A stretch of 64,000 nucleotides of DNA, from NCBI RefSeq assembly GCF_025352645.1, contig NZ_JANXSO010000037.1, positions 26,015 through 90,014 on the forward strand, read 5' to 3'. A program made the position numbers and the translations under genes. Under the pieces are notes generated by a model. That model saw nothing but the letters and a program-made list of their open reading frames with translations, did no database searches and was not told where the DNA came from. Source of the DNA: Iodobacter sp. (lineage in GTDB: Bacteria; Pseudomonadota; Gammaproteobacteria; Burkholderiales; Chitinibacteraceae). This document shows, one piece after another, positions 1 through 9,942 of this stretch (positions within the stretch are counted from its first letter, which is position 1; the number at the start of each line of letters is the position of its first letter).

Positions 1-48
1 TGGCCATTGCAGTGGGGGTTTTTTTATGCGCAGGCGCTTTTTAAAGTG

Positions 49-888
49 TTAAATAAAATAATTCAACACCCCGTCTAATCCCACCTGATTAATGCAATAC
101 GGCGCTTCACGTTGTACCAGTGGTTTAGCGTGGCAGGCTACGCCAAAACCGGCGGCTTTGAGCATGGGTAAATCATTGGCTCCATCGCCCATGGCAACCA
201 CTTGATCGCTGCGCAATCCTAACTCTTCTCGGTATTTGATTAGCTCAGCTTGTTTGCGCTCTGCGTCCACAATATCGCCGAGCACTTTGCCTGTGAGCTT
301 GCCGTTTTCTATTTCTAAAACATTGGCAATAGTGCGGGATAGGCCCAGCCTAGTTTGTAGTTTTTCGGTGAAAAAGCTAAAGCCGCCGGAAATAAGTAGC
401 GTTTTAGCGCCCGCCGCATGAAAGCCTTTGAGCATGGCCTCTGCGCCGGGCATAAGCTTTAATCTTTCGGTATAAACCCGCTCTAAAGCGCTTTCATCTA
501 AGCCTGCCAGCAGCGCCACACGGAGGCTGAGGCTTTCTTTAAATTCGATTTCACCGCGCATGGCGCTGGCGGTAATTTCAGAAACTTGGCTCTTTATGCC
601 CTGCATATCGGCAATCTCATCGATACACTCGATAGTGATCAGCGTGGAATCCATATCCATCACCACAAGGCCAATATCCCGCACGCTGGTGTCTTCGGGG
701 ATAAAAGCAAAATCAAGCTGATTGGATTCGCAAAAATCCGCTACAGCTTCTTCATTGCTGATATCTGCACCCTGTAAACGAAACGCTTGCTGGTGAATGG
801 CCTCGATGCTATGCGCACCAGATAGGCGAGTGAGTTGTTTCAGATTTTGGGTGGCGATTTCTGGCGCTTGGATAACAAGACGAAACAT
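49..888 (-). CDS. serB: Phosphoserine phosphatase SerB
   Basis: Catalyses the last step of serine synthesis, hydrolysing O-phosphoserine to L-serine in the cytoplasm. The 279-residue protein has a short N-terminal regulatory-type region (about 1-70) followed by a HAD phosphatase domain. Motif I is DMDST at 78-82, with D78 the expected nucleophile and D80 the general acid. The LISGGFS segment carries motif II, and GDGANDLPML carries the metal-binding motif near the C terminus. Length and motifs fit the SerB family well. The gene is transcribed leftwards and alone; the next gene on this strand lies 500 bases upstream. No strong ribosome binding site precedes the ATG. Confidence 0.95.
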   Translation of the reverse strand: MFRLVIQAPEIATQNLKQLTRLSGAHSIEAIHQQAFRLQGADISNEEAVADFCESNQLDFAFIPEDTSVRDIGLVVMDMDSTLITIECIDEIADMQGIKSQVSEITASAMRGEIEFKESLSLRVALLAGLDESALERVYTERLKLMPGAEAMLKGFHAAGAKTLLISGGFSFFTEKLQTRLGLSRTIANVLEIENGKLTGKVLGDIVDAERKQAELIKYREELGLRSDQVVAMGDGANDLPMLKAAGFGVACHAKPLVQREAPYCINQVGLDGVLNYFI

Positions 889-1388
889 AGGAGATTCTCT
901 GCAGGCATTTAGCGAGGGGCTTGATTGTAACCTTGCTTGGGCAATGCAGCAAAAAGAGGCTTTATTCTTGTAATATTTTTAAAGCGGCTAGATTAACGGA
1001 GACGCACGATGTCTTGCCAAATACCTTGGCTAAGTTTGGGTTTGCGTGTTTGGTAGGCAGAAGAAAAAGTGAGGAATAAATTGCGGACTAAAAAGGGCGG
1101 GGTTAATTCTTATATGGTTTTTGCATATTCTGGCTGTGCTTTTAGGCTAAGGATACTTTGGCGCTTGGCAGAAACTTAAACCCGTACCATTTTTTAAGGT
1201 GCTGGAATAGGCGTCTCCCTTATCAAAGCAAAGCTTGAGGCTTTCTTTGGCTGCAGAGGGCAAGCTGCAGAGGGAGAGGTGAAACAGCTCAGAAGAAAGA
1301 GGCGTTTTATGGTGCAGGCTCACTAACTAGCTTTCCTTAGCATAGTGCGCCTCTTCTTCTTGGCTAGATTTTGCGCTTATTTAGCCGC
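889..1388. other. Intergenic region without a recognised gene
   Basis: A 500-base gap between the serB start and the end of the YecA-type gene. I see no coding frame with a ribosome binding site. It contains an 11-base direct repeat (GCTGCAGAGGG at about 1250 and 1264) and should hold the serB promoter, which I could not place. Confidence 0.5.
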
Positions 1389-2084
1389 TTATGCGCCACA
1401 GCACTTTTTAAACTTTTTGCCGCTGCCACAGCTGCAAGGATCATTGCGGCCAATTTTAGGCTGGGTATGCACCACGGTTTCTACCTTGCCAAATTGTTTA
1501 TTCAGCCACCAGTGCAGCACGTCTTCAATCAGCCATGGCAGCTCGTCAATCAGCGTGTCACGGGCTTTAATGCTTAATACTTGTTCTTCATCATCGGGAT
1601 GATGGCCTAGCTCTAAGGTCAGAATCTTGGCGACAACTTCGTAAAGGTCTTCGTTTTCATCCAGCGTGTCTTGCCAGAGGTCTTCACGCAGCAAAATACC
1701 GGCTCTAAAGCCCGATGCCCAGTAAGCGCCAAGGGTTTCACGCCATTTTTCATCGATGCCTTCATCTTGCAGCACGATAGGCACATACATCGGCTCTTCG
1801 GTTTCTTTATTCCTAGCTTTCAGTGAAAACGCGGCTTGAATGGCGGCGTGGTGACGTTGGATAAGACCGATGATCTCGTCTTTTTCTGCAGCGTCTTTAA
1901 ATTCTGGCGCTTGGCCTTCAAAAATATGCGGCAGCCATTCATCTTCAGGCGCTTGTTCTGGGCTGATGGCGAGGGCAACAAAGAAGCCATCGAGCATTTC
2001 CAGATCCATCGTCTCTGCGCCAGTGGCTTCAGACATTAAAAACGCATCTAGGCGTTCAAGTTCGGCTTGCTTTAGTGCGGACAT
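1389..2084 (-). CDS. UPF0149/YecA family protein with SEC-C zinc motif
   Basis: A 231-residue protein of the YecA/YgfB family (UPF0149). The N-terminal part (about 10-190) is acidic and helical, typical of the family. The C terminus carries a SEC-C metal-binding motif, with [13 protein letters not shown] placing three to four cysteines for one zinc, as in the SecA tail. The molecular role is not established; family members are thought to contact SecA, ribosomes or other partners through SEC-C. The frame can be opened at a TTG at 2102, but the ATG at 2084 with GGAAA upstream gives the usual N terminus. A dispersed repeat separates it from the helicase gene upstream. Confidence 0.85.
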   Translation of the reverse strand: MSALKQAELERLDAFLMSEATGAETMDLEMLDGFFVALAISPEQAPEDEWLPHIFEGQAPEFKDAAEKDEIIGLIQRHHAAIQAAFSLKARNKETEEPMYVPIVLQDEGIDEKWRETLGAYWASGFRAGILLREDLWQDTLDENEDLYEVVAKILTLELGHHPDDEEQVLSIKARDTLIDELPWLIEDVLHWWLNKQFGKVETVVHTQPKIGRNDPCSCGSGKKFKKCCGA

Positions 2085-2121
2085 GCTGTATTTCCAATTC
2101 AATTAAAAAAGTTGCTTGCTT

Positions 2122-2315
2122 AAAACTCAAATCTTAAAACACGGAGGGCACAGAGAGCACGGAGTCTCACGGAGAAAGCCAAATTTATAGGGCTAATGCG
2201 GATGTGCCCCACTCTAATAACCATGACTGATTGAATCGATTTTCTCTTAAGTCATTTGTGGTCATGGTTTTCTCTGTGGAACTCTGTGTCCTCTGTTATT
2301 CAAGATTTGGGTTTG
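2122..2315. repeat. Dispersed inverted repeat, CACRGAG family, copy A
   Basis: Left arm 2122-2180 and right arm 2264-2315 are imperfect inverted copies. Each arm holds several CACGGAG or CACAGAG units (CTCTGTG on the other arm) at roughly 10-base spacing and ends in the sequence CAAATCTT or its complement AAGATTTGGGTTT. The interior of about 80 bases is not shared with other copies. Related elements lie at 20946, 24167 and 26121. Confidence 0.85.
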
Positions 2316-2327
2316 TTTTTTTAAAAA

Positions 2328-5300
2328 TTAATTCCCACCTCGTAGCAATCCCAATAACGCTGCGGTGTCCATTTTTCCTGTGGCGTCCCCACCTTCGAGT
2401 AGGCTGTCGGCGAGGTCGCGTTTTTCGGCGTGCAGATTAATAATTTGCGCTTCGATGGTGTCTTTGGCCACCAAGCGGTAAATGGTAACGGGCCTAAGTT
2501 GGCCCATACGATGGGCTCGATCCGAGGCTTGGTCTTCAACCGCCGGGTTCCACCATGGGTCTAGGTGGATCACATAATCGGCGGCGGTGAGATTTAAACC
2601 GGTGCCACCCGCTTTTAAGCTGATCAAAAACACATCGCCTATCCCTGCCTGAAAAGCATCGACGCGTTTTTTGCGCTCCATAATTGGTGTGCTGCCATCC
2701 AGATACTGGTAGCTGATGCCTTTTTCTTCCAGCCATTCACGCACAATCGCCAGATGATCGACAAACTGGCTGAAAACCAGCGCTTTATGTTTGTTTTCAA
2801 GCAGCTCTTCGGTAATTTCAGCAAAGGCGGCGAGTTTACTCGCAGTGAGCGTGGATGTGGGCAGTACCAGCTTAGGATTGCAGCAAAAGCGGCGTAGACG
2901 GGTGATTTCGGCCAGTACCCGCATGGCTTTGTTTTCGTCCGCACCCGCTGAGTCGAGTTTTTCTACCGCTTCTTGGCGTAGTGCCTCGTATAAATGGCGC
3001 TCGTCTTTGGATAGCTCAACGTGTAGTGTGATCTCGGTGCGCGGCGGTAGTTCGCTGAGCACTTGTGTTTTGGTGCGGCGCAGGATAAACGGTTGGATCA
3101 GTTTTTTCAAATGCCCGCGGGCGGTTTTGTCGCCGCGCTCTATCGGGCCGCTAAATTTACTGGCGAAACGCTCTTTTGATCCAAGCAGGCCAGGGTTGAT
3201 AAAGCGGAATAAATTCCACAGCTCGCCAAGGTGGTTTTCTACCGGCGTGCCGCTGGCAATGATTTTGAAATCGGCATTCAGTGCCATCGCGGCTTGGCTG
3301 CGTTTGGTGGCGGAATTCTTAATCGCCTGCGCTTCGTCCAGTACCACGCTATGCCAGTGTTGGGCGGCAAAGGCGTCGCTATCTTGCTGCAACATGCCGT
3401 AGCTGGCGACCACTAAATCAAAGGGGCCTAAATCTTTTAGCTCACGGTTGTTGTGATAAGTCTGCACCTTTAAGGTTGGCGCAAAGCGGATGGCTTCGGC
3501 CTGCCAGTTCAGCGCCACCGAGAGCGGGGCAATCACCAGCGCTGGGCCTTGCGGTGCACGGGTGAGCAGCAGCGCGAGGCATTGCACGGTTTTGCCCAGA
3601 CCCATATCGTCGGCAAGGCAAGCTCCGACCCCCCATTGGGCGAGGCGGGATAACCATTGAAAGCCTTCTAACTGATAATCGCGCAGCTCGGCTTGTAAGG
3701 TGCTAGGCACTTTAGGTTGGAAATCTGCCAGTGAATCTAGCTTGGCTACCTGCGCCTGCCACTCGGCATCGCTTTGCAGATCACCCACTTCACCGGCCAG
3801 CTCGGCCAATAGCGGCGCAGTGAGTGCGCTGATTTTTAGCCCATCTTTGCCCATTTCGGCCAGTACGCGTAATTCATCTAGGCGTTTTTTAAAGGCTTCG
3901 GTCAGGGCCAGATAATCGCCATCGCCCAACGGCAAGAAGCGGCCTTCGGCTTTATCCATCATTTGCAAGAGTTCACGCAGCGCCAGCACGCGGCCATCGT
4001 CTAGCGTGAGCTCACCCCCAGCAACAAACCATTCGCCTTGTTTTTTAACTGTGAGCGACATTTGCGCCAGGCCACGCGTGCTGTTTAGGCGGAAACGCTC
4101 GCCTTCAGGCCACACCAGTTGCAGCGTATCGTCGCCAAAGGTTTTCAGCTCGGCCAGTAATTCTAGGCAAAGCTCGGGGTGGAATAGCTCCCACTCTACG
4201 CCATTTTGTTCGGCTTGGCTCAGGGTGGGCGAGCCATCGACTACCCGTTTCAGGCGTTTCTTTTCTGCGGCCAAATCGCGGGCGGCTTGTACTGCTTTGC
4301 CGTCGATTTCGCCAAGCACATTGGTACTGCCTTTGGCGGGTGTCATCCAGCTGCCACCAGCCAGCGGGCGCACTAAGAGCTGCAAACGCAGGCCTTCTTG
4401 CAGCGGTAAAAGATGGGCGTAAAGCGTGGCATCGGCGGGCACCGATTCCACATGCGCTGCCAGCTCGGGTAGATCAGAGTGAATGGCAATATGTGGGGCA
4501 ATTGCGGTAATCACATCTACTAGCTGCGCTTTTGCGGCTACCGGTACGGCTAAGCCCGTGCCCAAAATACCCGCAATTTGCTTTATTTCTGGGCTGCTGC
4601 TGTAAATCACTAAGCGGGTTGGGGTTTCTTTTTTCCAAATAAATGGCGCGTTGCTCTCCATATCAGGATCGAGCTCTAGCGTGATCTGGCCATTTTTTTC
4701 TTTAAGTAGCAGCGCCACATCGCCTTTGGCAATATCGATGCGCACATCAGGCGCATCCAGCCAAAATAGCGCGGGGTGGCCGATTAAATGGCCCAGTGCC
4801 GTTTCGCCATCCAGCTCGTAATCGCTGCCGCCGTAGTAGTTGTTGTACGATTTTCTGATGCAGCTGGCCACGCGTTTATCTTGATCTGTCATTCCTGCTA
4901 GCGTGTCTTGCTCTTGCAAAAGCCGGCGCAGCGCCACAGCACGGCCCTTGCTCCAAACGCCTTTGGCGCTTTTCTTTTGCTCGCGCGGCTCAATGCGGAT
5001 ATCGCCGTGGCTTTCTTCGACTAGCCATGCGATCCGTGTATCGCTGGTGCTGGCTGCGCTGCCCGCTTTAAGTTGGCTTAGTGCGACTAAGGCCCGTTGC
5101 CAGCCTTCTTCGCGCACGATGGCGGAGACTAAAGGGGTGAGTTGCAGCTGAGCATGCCAGCCTGGGTAGGCCAGCGGCTTGGCAAACTGGCGGTGGATCA
5201 GTACATCTAGCTCGGCGGCAATCCATTGGTAGCCATTTTTTTCGGCTTTGTTGCGGGCGGTAATCAGCTTTTTGCACCAGCTATCGTCTACCTGACTGTC

Positions 5301-6386
5301 TTGCCAAAAGAGTGCGAGTGCTTCAAACAGGCCATCGCAATCGCTAGGTTGGTGCACATAGCTGGGCGAGCTGCTAATCAGCGGTACGCCTAGCACCAGA
5401 TGATCGCTTAAGGGCTTGAGTGCGAGGTAGGCATAAGCGTGTTTTTGCTTATGGCCATCATCAATTTGTGCCTTGGCTAGTTTGAGGCTGGCAGGCGTGT
5501 TGTGGCCTAAGAGCGCCACAATATAAAGCAGGCCATTGGTGTTTTCTAAAAAAAACTTACGCTTGCCGCTGTCTTGTTTGTGGGCTTTAATCAGTGCTTC
5601 GTAAATCTCAACTGCAATGGCGTACTCGCCGCGTAATGTGGCTAAGGCGGCAAGGTTTTCGGCTAAAAACTGCGCGGGTGTTTTGGCTTGAATTTGCTTG
5701 AGCTGGGCCAGATCGCCCCGCAGCAGTGCATGGGTGGCCAATTGGGCAGAGAGCAGGGGCCAATCGCAAAAGCTGTGTTCAAACATGCTCAGTGCGTATT
5801 GATAGATGCTACTGCAATCGCTTAAGCTCCATGCGCTATCTAGTAAGGCATCGTGCACAAGCTGGCTTTGAATTTCATCATCTAGTAGGGAAAATAATAG
5901 CTGGCCGCTACTGCTTTCAAAAAAATGCTGCGTGAGCTGATGCGCCAAACCAAGGCGCTGCCGCCATTCACCAAGTAGCTCTAGCTGCCCACAAAAAGCC
6001 GCAAACATAACTTCACGCTGGCAAAATTCAGCATCATAGGTTTTCCATGGCGAATACTCGTGCTGCTGGGTAAATAGCTCACGCATACTGCCTACCCAGC
6101 TGGGTAGCCAGCCGGTTTGCTTTAACTTTAATAGCACCGGAAAAGTGTGTTCGTCTTCCAGTGCATAGCCCATGCCCACTTGCAGGGCGATGGCTTTTTG
6201 CAGCATCAGACGGGCAAGGCATGCTTTGATCTTCGGCGGATCATAAGCCGTGCCATCGGCCATTTTTTCTTTACGCAGCGTCAGTAGCAAGACCATCCGC
6301 GCCTGAGTGACGGGCTCTTGTAACAATGCCATGGCATAAAGCAGCGGCAGATCGTCAGAATGAATTGCTGGAAGAGAGTTCGGCAT
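2328..6386 (-). CDS. SNF2-family DEAD/DEAH-box helicase
   Basis: A 1352-residue Swi2/Snf2-type ATPase, expected to translocate on double-stranded DNA and remodel protein-DNA complexes. The C-terminal third is the motor. Walker A is DDMGLGKT near residue 924, the DEAQ box is near 1014, and SGTPVENHLGELWNLF is motif III. The second RecA lobe has ALVFSQF, and motif VI lies in DQASDRAHRMGQ. The first 850 residues are a long family-specific extension with no catalytic motif that I recognise; bacterial SNF2 proteins of this size often carry a SWIM or all-helical region there, but I see no SWIM cysteine pattern. It is probably not part of a defence cassette: the neighbours are housekeeping genes and no nuclease or methylase is adjacent. 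Confidence in family is high; the cellular role is unknown. Confidence 0.9.
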   Translation of the reverse strand: MPNSLPAIHSDDLPLLYAMALLQEPVTQARMVLLLTLRKEKMADGTAYDPPKIKACLARLMLQKAIALQVGMGYALEDEHTFPVLLKLKQTGWLPSWVGSMRELFTQQHEYSPWKTYDAEFCQREVMFAAFCGQLELLGEWRQRLGLAHQLTQHFFESSSGQLLFSLLDDEIQSQLVHDALLDSAWSLSDCSSIYQYALSMFEHSFCDWPLLSAQLATHALLRGDLAQLKQIQAKTPAQFLAENLAALATLRGEYAIAVEIYEALIKAHKQDSGKRKFFLENTNGLLYIVALLGHNTPASLKLAKAQIDDGHKQKHAYAYLALKPLSDHLVLGVPLISSSPSYVHQPSDCDGLFEALALFWQDSQVDDSWCKKLITARNKAEKNGYQWIAAELDVLIHRQFAKPLAYPGWHAQLQLTPLVSAIVREEGWQRALVALSQLKAGSAASTSDTRIAWLVEESHGDIRIEPREQKKSAKGVWSKGRAVALRRLLQEQDTLAGMTDQDKRVASCIRKSYNNYYGGSDYELDGETALGHLIGHPALFWLDAPDVRIDIAKGDVALLLKEKNGQITLELDPDMESNAPFIWKKETPTRLVIYSSSPEIKQIAGILGTGLAVPVAAKAQLVDVITAIAPHIAIHSDLPELAAHVESVPADATLYAHLLPLQEGLRLQLLVRPLAGGSWMTPAKGSTNVLGEIDGKAVQAARDLAAEKKRLKRVVDGSPTLSQAEQNGVEWELFHPELCLELLAELKTFGDDTLQLVWPEGERFRLNSTRGLAQMSLTVKKQGEWFVAGGELTLDDGRVLALRELLQMMDKAEGRFLPLGDGDYLALTEAFKKRLDELRVLAEMGKDGLKISALTAPLLAELAGEVGDLQSDAEWQAQVAKLDSLADFQPKVPSTLQAELRDYQLEGFQWLSRLAQWGVGACLADDMGLGKTVQCLALLLTRAPQGPALVIAPLSVALNWQAEAIRFAPTLKVQTYHNNRELKDLGPFDLVVASYGMLQQDSDAFAAQHWHSVVLDEAQAIKNSATKRSQAAMALNADFKIIASGTPVENHLGELWNLFRFINPGLLGSKERFASKFSGPIERGDKTARGHLKKLIQPFILRRTKTQVLSELPPRTEITLHVELSKDERHLYEALRQEAVEKLDSAGADENKAMRVLAEITRLRRFCCNPKLVLPTSTLTASKLAAFAEITEELLENKHKALVFSQFVDHLAIVREWLEEKGISYQYLDGSTPIMERKKRVDAFQAGIGDVFLISLKAGGTGLNLTAADYVIHLDPWWNPAVEDQASDRAHRMGQLRPVTIYRLVAKDTIEAQIINLHAEKRDLADSLLEGGDATGKMDTAALLGLLRGGN

Positions 6387-6466
6387 AGTGGCTTGTTGTG
6401 GGTAATGTGAGTATTAAAGTAATGGCTAGAGCACGGCTTGGGCAACGCTGACCTTTGGGGTTTATC

Positions 6467-6507
6467 GTGCCCACGTGTCATGCAACACAATCATATTGCG
6501 TGGGCAC
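6467..6507. repeat. Intergenic hairpin with 9-base arms
   Basis: GTGCCCACG (6467-6475) and CGTGGGCAC (6499-6507) are perfect inverted arms around a 23-base loop. It lies between mfd and the SNF2 gene, both on minus. There is no T-run after it, so it is not a standard terminator. Confidence 0.6.
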
Positions 6508-6531
6508 ATAGGCGGGCCACCCTAAGATCGA

Positions 6532-9500
6532 TCAATGGCTTAGCTCATGTAGCAGCTCTTTTACCCTTACCACGCGCAAGGTGCTTTCTGGCCAATTGCC
6601 TTCTACACGTAATTTATCTTGGCCGCTCATTTTGTAATTCTTTTTGTTTTGGATGAGTTTGATGATTTTCATCGGCTCGATCACAGTATTGGTGGTAAAG
6701 CTCAGCACAATAGCTACATCGCTGGCGTCGATTTTGGCGATGCCCAAGCTGCCAGCAACCATGCGCAGGCGGTGGCAATCGAGTAGCACCTTGGCAGGCG
6801 CTGGCAAGAGGCCAAAGCGATCGATCAGCTCTTGCATGATGTCATCCAGATCGTCGTTGCTTTCACAATGGGCTAGGCGTTTATACAGGCTAAGCCGCTC
6901 GTTTACATCTGGGCAGTATTCGGCGGGCAGCAGTGCTGGGGCGCGCAGATTAATTTCGGTGGTGACCCCAAGCGGCTGGGATAGATCTGGCTCAATGCCT
7001 TTTTTGAGCGATTTAACCGCTTCTTTAAGCATCTGGCTATAGAGCGAGAAGCCAATTTCCTGCATCTCACCCGATTGCGAATCGCCCAGCACTTCACCCG
7101 CGCCGCGGATTTCTAAGTCGTGCATGGCCAGATAAAACCCAGCACCCAGTTCATCCATCATCTGAATGGCTTCGAGGCGTTTTTTAGCATCGCCAGACAG
7201 CGCTTCAGGCTCTGGTACCAGTAGATAGGCGTAAGCTTGGTGATGGCTACGGCCCACGCGGCCACGCATTTGGTGCAATTGCGCCAAGCCAAATTTATCC
7301 GCGCGGTTCATCAAAATGGTATTGGCATTGGGGATGTCGATCCCGGTTTCGATAATGGTGGTGCAGAGCAAAATATTAAAACGCTGCTGGGCAAAATCGC
7401 GCATCACATGCTCAAGATCACGTTCCCTCATTTGGCCGTGTGCCACGCCAACGCGGGCTTCGGGCAAGAGGGCGCTGAGTTTTTCGCGCATATTGTCGAT
7501 GGTGTCGACTTCATTATGCAAAAAGAACACTTGGCCGCCGCGCTTTAGCTCACGCAGCACCGCTTCGCGGATAATGCCATCGCTAAATTTGGCCAGAAAG
7601 GTTTTAACTGCCAAGCGTTTATTGGGGGCGGTGGCAATCACAGAAAAGTCACGCAAGCCTTCTAGACTCATCGCCAACGTGCGCGGAATCGGTGTGGCGG
7701 TCAGGGTAAGTACATCCACATCGGCGCGCAACGCTTTAAGCTGCTCTTTTTGCCGCACCCCAAAGCGGTGCTCTTCGTCGATAATCACGAGGCCCAGCTT
7801 GCTGAATTCCACATCTGGCTGCACCAGCTTATGCGTGCCAATCACAATATCCACCGTGCCTTCCGCCATGCCTTTCATGGTGGCGGCGGCTTCTTTGGCG
7901 CTTCTAAAGCGGGAGATTTCTGCCACTTTAATCGGCCAATCCGAAAAGCGATCGCTAAAGGTTTGGAAGTGCTGCTCGGCCAAGAGGGTGGTGGGAACCA
8001 GCACGGCGACTTGTTTGCCACCGGTTACCGCTGCAAAGGCGGCGCGCAGTGCCACTTCGGTTTTACCAAAGCCCACATCGCCGCACACCAGCCTATCCAT
8101 GGGTTTATCGATACGCATATCCACCAGCACCGCTTCAATGGCGGCGGCTTGATCGGCGGTTTCTTCAAAACCAAAGCCAGCGCTAAAGGCGGCGTAATCG
8201 TGGAAATCCCATTCAAAGGCGTGGCCCTTACGCAGGGCGCGGCGGGCGTAAAGATTAAGTAGCTCGGCGGCGGTGTCTCTGACTTGTTCGGCGGCTTTGC
8301 GTTTGGATTTATCCCAGCTACCACTGCCTAGTTTATGCAGGGGGGCGGCATCTGCGCTGCCACCAGAATAACGGCTGATGACGTGCAGCTGGCTAACGGG
8401 TACGTAAAGCTTATCGTTGCCGGCATATTCGATCACCACTAGCTCGGTTTCACCCTCGCCCAAATCCATGCTGGTGAGGCCGGAATAGCGGCCAATGCCG
8501 TGGCCTTCGTGCACCACGGCGTCGCCAATTTTTAGCTCGGATAAATCCCGCAGCATGGCATCGGTATTGCTACGTTTTTGTTGGCGTTTGCCACGGCTTT
8601 GCGCCACCATCTCGTAAAGATTGGCTTCGGTGATAATGGCCAGCGCGCCGTCGTTTAAGATAAAACCGTGGTAAAACGGCGCTGCGGTGAGTAGCACTTT
8701 ATCGCGGCTGGCCTTAATCTCGGCCCAGCTTTCGATTAGCTTAGGTTTTAAGCCGTACTCAGCAAAAAACTGCGCCATGGTTTCACGGCGGCCTAGGCTT
8801 TCGGCGCAGAGCAGGATGCGTCCTTCAAAGCTGGCAATGAAATCTGTCAATTTGCTGATAGGGTTGTCGCTACGCCGGTCAACATTCAGGGCGGGCAGGG
8901 CGGTGGTAAAGGCAGAATCACCTGCAATAAATTCGATGCGGCGATGTTTTTTTAAGCCGCTAAATAGCGCGTCGGGCGTGAGGTAAAGATCTTTAGGCGC
9001 AAGAATTGGCCGCTCTTTATCGCCTGATAAATTTCGGTAACGATCACTGGTTTCTGCCCAGAATTGTTCGGCAGCTTGTAATAGCTCGCCGTGCTGCGCC
9101 AGCACCGCATCTTTAGGTAAGTAATCAAATAGTGTGGCCGTCTGCTCAAAAAAAAGCGGTAGATAGTATTCAATCCCCGCTGGGGTGCTTCCGTTGCCTA
9201 TTTCTTTATAAATACGTGCTTTAGTCGGATCGCCTTCAAACACTTCCCTAAAACGCTGCCTAAATTGCGTGCGGCCTTTTTCATCCAGCGGAAACTCCCG
9301 CGCGGGCAGTAGGCGAATTTCCGGTACGGGGTAAAGGCTGCGCTGGGTGTCTACATCGAAGGTGCGAATGGTTTCGATGATGTCGCCAAATAAATCCAGC
9401 CGGTAAGGCAGAGTTGAGCCCATTGGGAACAAATCAATCAGCCCGCCACGGATAGAAAACTCACCTGGCCCATAGACTTGGGTAACGTGGCTATAGCCCG

Positions 9501-9942
9501 CAAAGGCCATGTCGGCGCGTAGTTGATCTGTATCTAGCTTTTCACCCTTTTTTAAGAAGAAGGTGTAAGCCGCAAGGTACTCTACAGGGGGCAAAACACC
9601 CATGGCAGTTTGCACGGGCACAATGACCACATCGGCTTGGTTCTGACGGATCTGCCACAGCGCAGCTAAGCGCTCCGAAATTAAATCGTGGTGGGGGCTG
9701 AAGTGATCGTAAGCTAGAGTTTCCCAGTCGGGGAATAATACGATGTTTTTTTGCGGTGCTAAAAAAGCAATCTCTTCTTTTAAGCGGCTAGCCACCTGTG
9801 CACTTGATGTAAACACCACCAGTGGATGGGCGATATTTGCATAGTGGCTTAAGGCCCAAGCATCTCCCGATCCGTGCAGGGCATTAATTTGGGCGCGTTG
9901 GCCGTTTAAAGGAAGTGCAGGTAGAGTCATGGCGGGTGGCAT
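6532..9942 (-). CDS. mfd: Transcription-repair coupling factor Mfd
   Basis: Mfd removes RNA polymerase stalled at DNA lesions and recruits UvrA for strand-specific repair. The 1136-residue length matches the family. An N-terminal UvrB-like module is followed by the RNA polymerase interaction domain (about 470-570, with GDAVVHEGHGIGRY). The RecG-like translocase has Walker A GDVGFGKT near 622 and DEEH near 722, then the TRG-like region and a C-terminal domain. Two in-frame ATGs (9942 and 9930) are possible and neither has a clear ribosome binding site. The gene stands 145 bases upstream of the SNF2 gene on the same strand and may be cotranscribed with it. Confidence 0.97.
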   Translation of the reverse strand: MPPAMTLPALPLNGQRAQINALHGSGDAWALSHYANIAHPLVVFTSSAQVASRLKEEIAFLAPQKNIVLFPDWETLAYDHFSPHHDLISERLAALWQIRQNQADVVIVPVQTAMGVLPPVEYLAAYTFFLKKGEKLDTDQLRADMAFAGYSHVTQVYGPGEFSIRGGLIDLFPMGSTLPYRLDLFGDIIETIRTFDVDTQRSLYPVPEIRLLPAREFPLDEKGRTQFRQRFREVFEGDPTKARIYKEIGNGSTPAGIEYYLPLFFEQTATLFDYLPKDAVLAQHGELLQAAEQFWAETSDRYRNLSGDKERPILAPKDLYLTPDALFSGLKKHRRIEFIAGDSAFTTALPALNVDRRSDNPISKLTDFIASFEGRILLCAESLGRRETMAQFFAEYGLKPKLIESWAEIKASRDKVLLTAAPFYHGFILNDGALAIITEANLYEMVAQSRGKRQQKRSNTDAMLRDLSELKIGDAVVHEGHGIGRYSGLTSMDLGEGETELVVIEYAGNDKLYVPVSQLHVISRYSGGSADAAPLHKLGSGSWDKSKRKAAEQVRDTAAELLNLYARRALRKGHAFEWDFHDYAAFSAGFGFEETADQAAAIEAVLVDMRIDKPMDRLVCGDVGFGKTEVALRAAFAAVTGGKQVAVLVPTTLLAEQHFQTFSDRFSDWPIKVAEISRFRSAKEAAATMKGMAEGTVDIVIGTHKLVQPDVEFSKLGLVIIDEEHRFGVRQKEQLKALRADVDVLTLTATPIPRTLAMSLEGLRDFSVIATAPNKRLAVKTFLAKFSDGIIREAVLRELKRGGQVFFLHNEVDTIDNMREKLSALLPEARVGVAHGQMRERDLEHVMRDFAQQRFNILLCTTIIETGIDIPNANTILMNRADKFGLAQLHQMRGRVGRSHHQAYAYLLVPEPEALSGDAKKRLEAIQMMDELGAGFYLAMHDLEIRGAGEVLGDSQSGEMQEIGFSLYSQMLKEAVKSLKKGIEPDLSQPLGVTTEINLRAPALLPAEYCPDVNERLSLYKRLAHCESNDDLDDIMQELIDRFGLLPAPAKVLLDCHRLRMVAGSLGIAKIDASDVAIVLSFTTNTVIEPMKIIKLIQNKKNYKMSGQDKLRVEGNWPESTLRVVRVKELLHELSH

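Noticed and set aside
1..48. T-run at the left edge, possibly a terminator
   Set aside because: GGGGGTTTTTTT suggests a terminator tail, but the stem lies outside the window or is not visible.
7316..8152. Long rightward frame of 278 codons opposite mfd
   Set aside because: It is an antisense shadow of mfd; the protein is serine- and arginine-rich with no recognisable domain.
2328..9942. Defence island built on the SNF2 helicase
   Set aside because: Large SNF2 proteins occur in defence systems, but here the flanks are mfd and serB-type housekeeping genes with no nuclease, methylase or toxin partner.
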